From positions 1 through 5,910 of the forward strand of contig CANRDG010000114.1 in assembly GCA_947629275.1 (NCBI GenBank): DNA of 5,910 bases. Reading direction: 5' to 3'. Position numbers and translations under genes: made by a program. Source of the stretch: an uncultured Clostridia bacterium. GTDB taxonomy: Bacteria > Bacillota > Clostridia > Oscillospirales > Ruminococcaceae. Below the pieces are notes generated by a model that was not told where the DNA came from, searched no databases, and was given only the letters and a program-made list of their open reading frames with translations. Each line of letters begins with the position of its first letter. Position 1 is the first letter of the stretch. Below are positions 1 through 3,911 of the stretch, one piece after another.

Positions 1-77
1 TCCTGACCGTCTTCGTCAACCAGCGTGTAAAGATCGGGCGTGTATTCGTTCTCGTTGTCAATTATATTGTCAGCCAT
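1..77 (-). CDS. DUF1292 (YrzB-like) small protein, 5' part only
   Basis: This is the N-terminal 25 codons of a minus-strand gene that runs off the left edge of the window. The visible protein begins MADNIIDNENEYTP and continues DLYTLVDEDGQ. The segment 'LYTLVDEDG' followed by Gln resembles the opening strand of DUF1292 proteins (Bacillus YrzB type), small acidic proteins of about 80-110 residues whose biochemical role is not established. The start is well supported: a perfect GGAGG lies at 86-90, eight bases upstream of the ATG at 75-77, and a consensus promoter lies further upstream. In many Firmicutes this family sits next to ruvX (yrrK), but that neighbour would be outside the window. The family call rests on a short stretch, so the gene is secure and the name is moderate. 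Confidence 0.65.
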   Translation of the reverse strand, partial: MADNIIDNENEYTPDLYTLVDEDGQ

Positions 78-130
78 GATAAATACCTCCTTAAAAACAA
101 ATAAGCTGTGTAAAGCAGCTCAACAATATT

Positions 131-159
131 ATTATAATACATTTGAATACGAAAGTCAA
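131..159 (-). promoter_or_regulatory. Sigma-A promoter of the DUF1292-like gene
   Basis: Read on the minus strand, TTGACT (154-159) and a perfect TATAAT (131-136) are separated by 17 bp. Transcription would start near 124, giving a leader of about 47 nt before the ATG. The leader contains a small hairpin, AGCTG (104-108) with CAGCT (116-120), followed by the GGAGG ribosome site. The promoter is divergent from the one at 219-247. Confidence 0.8.
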
Positions 160-218
160 GACAGTAATTGTAAAAGAAATATTAAATAAAATTTTTTGAA
201 AAAAGTTGAAAAAAACTA

Positions 219-247
219 TTGACAACTCACAAAAAGTATGTTATTAT
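219..247 (+). promoter_or_regulatory. Strong sigma-A promoter of the candidate large RNA
   Basis: A perfect TTGACA (219-224) and TATTAT (242-247) are separated by 17 bp in an AT-rich context, with an A-rich tract upstream of the -35. Transcription should start around 254-256. A second hexamer, TATAAT at 247-252, would need a 22-bp spacer and is less likely to be used with this -35. No open reading frame of ordinary size follows, so the promoter most likely drives a non-coding transcript. Confidence 0.75.
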
Positions 248-390
248 ATAATCAAGGAAAAGGAAAGAGCCAAAGAGCTTCAGTACCGAGTACCATTTAT
301 AAGCGGCGATGAGGAATATCAAACCTCCATAACATACAGCATTTTTATCACGGCGCGTTTGATACATAGCATAGCTTAAATCATGAAAGA

Positions 391-408
391 AAGGTGGGGA
401 GTCCGATG
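391..408 (+). repeat. GAGTCC element, copy 1 (divergent)
   Basis: AAGGTGGGGAGTCCGATG; GAGTCC core at 399-404. This is the most divergent copy, with GGGG where others have TG or GTG. It is followed in frame by a 15-codon ORF from the ATG at 406-408 to TAA at 451-453. Confidence 0.6.
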
Positions 409-485
409 GACAGTGAAAACATAGCTCGATACCACGCGGGCTCGGCATCGTAAGATAAGAGGAACGTCAGTTAAATGCGCTTAGG

Positions 486-494
486 GCGGCAACG
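486..494 (+). repeat. 9-mer GCGGCAACG, first copy
   Basis: GCGGCAACG recurs exactly at 957-965, 471 bases downstream. Seven bases upstream of it, AAATGCG (473-479) is complementary to CGCATTT (964-970), which overlaps the end of the second copy. The sites could therefore mark two sides of one long-range contact in the RNA. Confidence 0.5.
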
Positions 495-680
495 GTTCAA
501 ACGATGAAGTTATCAAAGACGATGAGCAGCACGTAAACGGCAGATCAGGCACTTAGTCTATGAAACTTTAAGGTATCGCAAATTACAATTGAATACGATA
601 GATCCAGAGCTTATCCCGGAAAGAAGAGTGGACAATATGATTTTGAGAAAGGCGTACATTTACATTAAGAAATAAGCAGC

Positions 681-697
681 AAGGAGTGAGTCCGATG
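681..697 (+). repeat. GAGTCC element, copy 2 (type A)
   Basis: AAGGAGTGAGTCCGATG; core at 688-693. The ATG is followed by one sense codon (TAC) and TAA. The copy is flanked by an 8-nt direct repeat, TAAGCAGC, at 673-680 and 701-708. Confidence 0.8.
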
Positions 698-738
698 TAC
701 TAAGCAGCTTTCCCAAAAGGTATCTTAAAAATTTATAT

Positions 739-754
739 AAAGGTGAGTCCAATG
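739..754 (+). repeat. GAGTCC element, copy 3 (type B)
   Basis: AAAGGTGAGTCCAATG; core at 745-750. It is preceded by an AAATTTA tract, as copy 5 is, and its ATG is followed by AGA and TAA. Confidence 0.8.
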
Positions 755-766
755 AGATAAGTATTT

Positions 767-780
767 GTTTCGCAAGAAAC
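767..780 (+). other. GNRA-capped hairpin in the candidate RNA
   Basis: GTTTC (767-771) pairs perfectly with GAAAC (776-780) around a GCAA tetraloop. GNRA loops are typical of structured RNA and commonly make tertiary contacts. It sits between repeat copies 3 and 4. Confidence 0.6.
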
Positions 781-781
781 G

Positions 782-856
782 TTCAAATTAAAATTTAAAC
801 AGGGGAGTGAGTCCACCTAACAGTCTGGCTTTTGACCCGAAAGAAATTTATTTGAA
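782..856 (+). other. Possible 13-bp helix enclosing repeat copy 4
   Basis: TTCAAAT (782-788) pairs with ATTTGAA (850-856), and AAATTT (791-796) pairs with AAATTT (844-849), leaving a two-base bulge (789-790) on the left strand. The pairing is A/U-rich and so only moderately stable. It would present copy 4 (801-817) in a loop of about 47 nt and place copy 5 immediately 3' of the helix. Confidence 0.4.
801..817 (+). repeat. GAGTCC element, copy 4 (type A, no ATG)
   Basis: AGGGGAGTGAGTCCACC; core at 809-814. It shares GGAGTGAGTCC with copies 2 and 6, but has ACC where GATG stands in copy 2. It lies in the loop enclosed by the possible helix 782-796/844-856. Confidence 0.8.
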
Positions 857-871
857 AAGGTGAGTCCGATG
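855..871 (+). repeat. GAGTCC element, copy 5 (type B)
   Basis: AAAAGGTGAGTCCGATG; core at 862-867. Its ATG is followed by ACT and TGA. A short hairpin, GACGT (875-879) with GCGTC (885-889), follows at once. Confidence 0.8.
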
Positions 872-956
872 ACTTGACGTTGAAAGCGTCGCAGTAACGG
901 CGCATAGATTTCTTAAACAAAGTATGAAAGGGTGCATTGTCATGAGGATCTCTAAA

Positions 957-965
957 GCGGCAACG
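957..965 (+). repeat. 9-mer GCGGCAACG, second copy
   Basis: This is an exact copy of 486-494. It lies inside a 15-codon ORF (942-989) that has a GAAAGGG ribosome-like site nine bases before its ATG. It overlaps the CGCATTT strand proposed to pair with 473-479. Confidence 0.5.
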
Positions 966-994
966 CATTTCAGTCTGAATATTATTTGAAGTTT

Positions 995-1010
995 AAGGAG
1001 TGAGTCCACC
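995..1010 (+). repeat. GAGTCC element, copy 6 (type A, no ATG)
   Basis: AAGGAGTGAGTCCACC; core at 1002-1007. It shares the ACC ending of copy 4 and is the last copy, 30 bases before the terminator stem. Confidence 0.8.
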
Positions 1011-1040
1011 GGTTACTTTAGCTTAACAAACGGATATATA

Positions 1041-1070
1041 GAGAGCGGATAGCAAATATTCGCTCTTTTT
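1041..1070 (+). terminator. Intrinsic terminator of the candidate RNA
   Basis: AGAGCGGATA (1042-1051) pairs with TATTCGCTCT (1057-1066), including one G-T wobble, around the loop GCAAA. A run of T (1066-1070) follows, and further T-rich stretches lie downstream to 1090. It ends the transcript started near 254 before the symporter promoter. Confidence 0.8.
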
Positions 1071-1088
1071 GCGTGTATTTTTGCTTTT

Positions 1089-1100
1089 TTAGCGTGCTAA
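1089..1100. promoter_or_regulatory. Palindrome upstream of the symporter promoter
   Basis: TTAGC-GT-GCTAA is an inverted repeat ending 12 bases before the -35 hexamer of the symporter promoter. It is flanked by a T run on the left and an A run on the right that extend the symmetry. Its position suits an operator or activator site, but I do not recognise the regulator. It is not a CIRCE element, which has longer arms and a 9-bp centre. Confidence 0.35.
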
Positions 1101-1112
1101 CGAAAAAAAGTC

Positions 1113-1141
1113 TTGCCATGCGCCAAAAAATATGCTATAAT
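1113..1141 (+). promoter_or_regulatory. Extended -10 promoter of the symporter gene
   Basis: TTGCCA (1113-1118) and a perfect TATAAT (1136-1141) are 17 bp apart, and a TGC just before the -10 makes it an extended -10 promoter. Transcription should begin near 1148. This rules out the ATG inside the -35 region (1112-1118 area) as a translation start, although it is in frame with the gene. Confidence 0.8.
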
Positions 1142-1185
1142 ATATCCATGTGCTGTTTCAGCGCTTTTTGTAAGTAATAAGTATG

Positions 1186-1221
1186 AGGGGGGAAAAGCGG
1201 CAAAATTTCGCCGCGTGAAAA
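1186..1221 (+). promoter_or_regulatory. Ribosome site separated from the symporter start by a hairpin
   Basis: AGGGGGG (1186-1192) is the only good ribosome site but lies 28 bases before the ATG at 1221-1223. Between them GCGGC (1197-1201) pairs with GCCGC (1210-1214) around an 8-nt loop. Folding that hairpin would leave about 10 unpaired bases between site and start, close to a normal spacing. An 11-codon ORF (1183-1218) also spans this stretch and stops two bases before the ATG, although it lacks a clear ribosome site of its own. Confidence 0.45.
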
Positions 1222-2765
1222 TGGGAACAAGTGAAATTTGTATCCTTATAACAATTATTCTCTACCTTTCGGGAATGGTAATGATAGGCGTCTTTTATTC
1301 AAGAAGAAATAAGGACGTCGGCGACTACTATCTTGGAGGAAGAAAACTAGGTCCGCTGGTGTCGGCAATGAGCGCCGAAGCCTCGGATATGAGCAGCTAC
1401 CTGCTTATGGGCCTGCCGGGACTTGCGTATTTTACGGGTCTTGCCGAAGCAGGCTGGACTATCATAGGTCTTGCCGTCGGTACATACCTAAACTGGCTCA
1501 TAGTCGCCAAAAGGCTGAGAGTCTACTCGCAAAAGACCAACTCAATAACCATACCCGACTTCTTTGCCGACCGCTTCCACGATAAAAGCGGCGTAATAAT
1601 GTGTATCGCAGCGGTGATAATCATCGTGTTCTTCGTGCCGTATACCGCATCGGGTTTCTCTGCGTGCGGCAAGCTGTTCCAGACACTGTTCGGCGCAAAT
1701 TACCACGTCGCAATGATAATCTCCGCAATAGTCATAATTTCGTATACCATGCTCGGCGGCTTTTCTGCTGCCAGCTTCACCGACCTTATACAGAGCATAG
1801 TTATGACGATAGCGCTCATAATCATAGTTGTCTACGGCGTAAATACCGCAGGCGGTCTTTCAAACGTTGTAGATAACGCAAAATCGGTCGGCGGCTACTT
1901 CTCGCTCACCAGTATATATGACCCGGCAACGGGCGGCTCAAATAATTACTCCTTCTTGCAGATAGCCTCAACTCTCGCGTGGGGTCTCGGCTACTTCGGT
2001 ATGCCGCATATCCTGCTTAGATTTATGGCTATCAAGGACAAAAAGAAGATCAAGCTGTCAAGGCGTATCGCTTCCATATGGGTAGTGATCGCCATGTCAG
2101 TCGCTATATTTATAGGCTTTATCGGCAGTACGCTCTCTGCAAACGGCACTATCGAAAAACTCACCACCAGCGCCGACTCAGAGACCGTTATCATGAAAAT
2201 AGCAACAGTCCTCAGCGATAAGGGCGTAATATTCGCGCTTGCCGCAGGTCTGATATTCGCAGGCATTTTGGCGTGTACCATGTCAACTGCCGATTCGCAG
2301 CTCCTTGCCGCTTCTTCCAGTATGTCCGAAAACATACTCAAGGGCGTTTTCAAAGTCAAGATAACCGAAAAAATGTCCATGATAACCGCCAGAATCGTCC
2401 TTGTCGCGATCGCAATACTCGGCATCATCTTCGCGTGGGATCCCAACAGTTCGGTGTTCAGAATAGTATCGTTCGCGTGGGCAGGCTTCGGCGCAACGTT
2501 CGGCCCTCTCATGCTCTGCTCTCTGTTCTGGAAGAGGACCAACAAATGGGGCGCAATATGCGGTCTGGTCACCGGCGGCGTAATGGTGTTTGTCTGGAAA
2601 TTCGCAATAAGCAAGCTCGGCGGCTTATTCACAATATATGAGCTGCTCCCCGCGTTCATCATCGCACTTGTGGTAACAATAGTGGTTTCTCTCGCTACCG
2701 CCGCACCCGAGCAGGAGATAATAGACGAGTTCAACGCCGTAAAAGAAGAAATGAAAGCTGAGTAA
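1221..2765 (+). CDS. putP: Sodium/proline symporter (SSS family, PutP type)
   Basis: A 514-residue integral membrane transporter that would couple inward sodium flow to uptake of a solute, most likely proline. The length matches E. coli PutP (about 500) and the sequence follows it closely. It has GGRKLGP (Arg41, equivalent to E. coli Arg40) and SAEASDMSSYLLMGLPG (Ala54, Asp56, Met57 and Ser58 at the sodium site), then WGLGYFGMPHILLRFMA, and MSTADSQLL (Ser355 and Thr356, equivalent to Ser340/Thr341). SYAWAGFG of PutP appears here as SFAWAGFG. Hydrophobic segments run through the whole protein, as expected for a LeuT-fold carrier with 12-13 helices, and the tail is short, charged and cytoplasmic. 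I start at the ATG 1221 because the -10 box lies upstream of it and homology begins there; GTG at 1215 is possible. It has its own promoter and terminator, so it is monocistronic. Proline as substrate is inferred from family resemblance. Confidence 0.88.
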   Translation: MGTSEICILITIILYLSGMVMIGVFYSRRNKDVGDYYLGGRKLGPLVSAMSAEASDMSSYLLMGLPGLAYFTGLAEAGWTIIGLAVGTYLNWLIVAKRLRVYSQKTNSITIPDFFADRFHDKSGVIMCIAAVIIIVFFVPYTASGFSACGKLFQTLFGANYHVAMIISAIVIISYTMLGGFSAASFTDLIQSIVMTIALIIIVVYGVNTAGGLSNVVDNAKSVGGYFSLTSIYDPATGGSNNYSFLQIASTLAWGLGYFGMPHILLRFMAIKDKKKIKLSRRIASIWVVIAMSVAIFIGFIGSTLSANGTIEKLTTSADSETVIMKIATVLSDKGVIFALAAGLIFAGILACTMSTADSQLLAASSSMSENILKGVFKVKITEKMSMITARIVLVAIAILGIIFAWDPNSSVFRIVSFAWAGFGATFGPLMLCSLFWKRTNKWGAICGLVTGGVMVFVWKFAISKLGGLFTIYELLPAFIIALVVTIVVSLATAAPEQEIIDEFNAVKEEMKAE

Positions 2766-2778
2766 TTATTCCATACAT

Positions 2779-2806
2779 AAAGACCGTCATAATGGCGGTC
2801 TTTTTT
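2779..2806 (+). terminator. Intrinsic terminator of the symporter gene
   Basis: AAAGACCGTCA pairs with TGGCGGTCTTT (one G-T wobble) around a three-base loop, followed by a run of T to 2806. It begins 13 bases after the TAA and separates the symporter from the xylanase unit. Confidence 0.85.
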
Positions 2807-2830
2807 GTTTGTAAACTTTTTGTTAAATGC

Positions 2831-2859
2831 TTGACAAAGCAATATAAATGGGCTACAAT
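2831..2859 (+). promoter_or_regulatory. Sigma-A promoter of the xylanase gene
   Basis: A perfect TTGACA (2831-2836) and TACAAT (2854-2859) are 17 bp apart, with a start expected near 2866. The short leader contains an inverted repeat, TTGCA-CT-TGCAA (2870-2881), just after the start point. It could be an operator or chance; no xylose-regulator site is recognised. Confidence 0.75.
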
Positions 2860-2896
2860 TTACATAATATTGCACTTGCAAGAAAGGGGATACACA

Positions 2897-3862
2897 ATGT
2901 CAAATGTAGTTTCTCTTAAAGATGTCTATAAAAACTATTTCAAGATAGGCGCAGCGGTAAATAACCGATGTCTTGATAACGATAAGGAGCTTATTCTGAA
3001 GCATTTCAACTCCGTTACCTGTGAGTACGAAATGAAGTTTGCAGGTCTGCGCAGATCTGACCTTGCCTTTGATTTTGCAAACGCAGATAAGATCTACAAT
3101 TTCGCCATTGAAAACGGTATCGAAGTCCGCGGACACAATTTTGTATGGCATCAGAGTATATATCCCGACGTTTTCGAGAATTTAAGCAAAGAACGGCTTT
3201 TGGAGCTTTTAGAAGAGCAAATGAAAACAGCAGGGGAGAGGTACAGCAAAATTTCCAGTTGGGACGTTCTCAACGAAGCGATCTCAGACGACTGGAACGG
3301 CTGGCTTAGAGATACCGTCTGGCTGCGAAAGCTCGGCGACGACTATTTCATGACCGTGTACAAAATGGCACGCCGCCTGCTGCCCGACAAAAAACTCGTC
3401 TATAATGATTTCAACGAGTACGAAGCTCCCAAGCGCAAAAATATGATAAAGCTTGTAAACCTCCTCAAAGACGAGGGGCTTGTAGACGTGATAGGAATGC
3501 AGTGCCATATAAATATAAATACCTGCACCGCCGATGCGCTCAAACGCGCGTTTGAAGACTTTTCAAAGCTCGGGCTGCCTATACAAGTCACCGAAATAGA
3601 CGTCGGTCTGCCTGAGATGAACGACCCAACGCCGCTTTCGCAAATGTCAGCCGAGCTGGTAGAAAAGCAGGCAGCGCTCTATCAGCAGCTTTTCGCAATT
3701 ATGCGCGAGTACAGCGAGATCATAGAGAGCGCGACCTTGTGGGGAGTGCGTGACGACCAAAGCTGGCTCAATGACTTCCACTTCAAACGAGACTGCACCG
3801 CGCTTCTGTTCGATAAAAACGGTGATCCCACCGAGGCATTCTACCGCATAACGCAATTTTGA
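2897..3862 (+). CDS. Intracellular GH10 endo-1,4-beta-xylanase
   Basis: A 321-residue, single-domain glycoside hydrolase family 10 enzyme that would cleave beta-1,4 bonds in xylan or, given its location, imported xylo-oligosaccharides with retention of configuration. The (beta/alpha)8 landmarks occur in order: VTCEYEMKF near residue 40, GHNFVWHQ (79-86), SWDVLNEA with the acid/base Glu127, VYNDFNEYE (168-176), GMQCHI (200-205), QVTEIDVGLP with the nucleophile Glu233, and LWGVRDDQSW (281-290). There is no signal peptide, binding module or dockerin, so the enzyme should be cytoplasmic. The start at 2897 has AAGGGG at 2884-2889, seven bases upstream, and family homology begins close after it; an in-frame ATG at 2792 lies inside the preceding terminator, upstream of the promoter. 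One oddity is that the usual T-P-E-N-x-M-K-W segment reads T-C-E-Y-E-M-K-F, changing a residue of the -2 sugar subsite. Confidence 0.9.
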   Translation: MSNVVSLKDVYKNYFKIGAAVNNRCLDNDKELILKHFNSVTCEYEMKFAGLRRSDLAFDFANADKIYNFAIENGIEVRGHNFVWHQSIYPDVFENLSKERLLELLEEQMKTAGERYSKISSWDVLNEAISDDWNGWLRDTVWLRKLGDDYFMTVYKMARRLLPDKKLVYNDFNEYEAPKRKNMIKLVNLLKDEGLVDVIGMQCHININTCTADALKRAFEDFSKLGLPIQVTEIDVGLPEMNDPTPLSQMSAELVEKQAALYQQLFAIMREYSEIIESATLWGVRDDQSWLNDFHFKRDCTALLFDKNGDPTEAFYRITQF

Positions 3863-3870
3863 TAAAAAAT

Positions 3871-3898
3871 AAGACCGCAGATCTAAATCCGCGGTCTT
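3871..3898. terminator. Bidirectional terminator between convergent genes
   Basis: AAGACCGC (3871-3878) pairs with GCGGTCTT (3891-3898). Three further base pairs follow inside an A-C mismatch, around the loop CTAA. It lies 8 bases after the xylanase stop and 13 before the last codon of the minus-strand gene. The T run is better on the minus side (AAAAAATAA at 3864-3872 in plus sense) than on the plus side (TTTAATTAT), so it should work best for the anchored-protein gene. Confidence 0.75.
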
Positions 3899-3911
3899 TA
3901 ATTATGTCCGA

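Larger units (their letters stand above)
254..1070 (+). ncRNA. Candidate large structured non-coding RNA, about 0.8 kb, class unknown
   Basis: The unit starts at a strong promoter and ends at an intrinsic terminator, and I find no protein gene of normal size in it. The longest plus-strand ORFs with a ribosome site are only 12-15 codons. Features pointing to a functional RNA are: six copies of a GAGTCC-centred element; a perfect GNRA hairpin, GTTTC-GCAA-GAAAC (767-780); a possible 13-bp helix (782-796 with 844-856) that places repeat copy 4 in its loop region; a repeated 9-mer GCGGCAACG (486-494, 957-965); and a possible 7-bp long-range helix, AAATGCG (473-479) with CGCATTT (964-970). Large bacterial RNAs such as GOLLD and ROOL are of similar scale and occur in Firmicutes, but I cannot match this sequence to their consensus. 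It is clearly not tmRNA, RNase P RNA or rRNA by their usual motifs. An alternative is a cluster of very short translated leaders. Confidence 0.6.

Noticed and set aside
227..448. 73-codon ORF on the minus strand inside the candidate RNA
   Set aside because: It would be antisense to the RNA unit, overlaps the plus-strand promoter at 219-247, has no convincing ribosome site and resembles no family I know.
391..1010. CRISPR array
   Set aside because: The repeats are short (about 12-17 bases), imperfect and irregularly spaced (53-289), with no cas genes, so they do not fit a CRISPR.
681..1010. CsrA-binding (GGA) decoy RNA
   Set aside because: Type A copies contain GGA, but type B copies have GGT and none of the GGA triplets sits clearly in a hairpin loop, so CsrA titration is not supported.
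254..1070. tmRNA, RNase P RNA or a self-splicing intron
   Set aside because: I do not see the characteristic tmRNA ends, the conserved RNase P core, a group II domain V or a reverse transcriptase, and the unit has its own promoter and terminator.
1113..1220. Upstream in-frame ATG extending the symporter by 36 residues
   Set aside because: It lies within the promoter, upstream of the expected transcript start, and the extra residues do not match the family.
1991..2881. 296-codon ORF on the minus strand
   Set aside because: It is antisense to the symporter gene, whose PutP motifs are clear in the other strand, and it crosses the terminator and the xylanase promoter. A long antisense frame is a by-product of codon bias.
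2792..2896. Upstream in-frame ATG extending the xylanase by 35 residues
   Set aside because: It lies within the preceding terminator and ahead of the xylanase promoter. The hydrophobic stretch could mimic a signal peptide, but it would not be transcribed from the promoter at 2831-2859.
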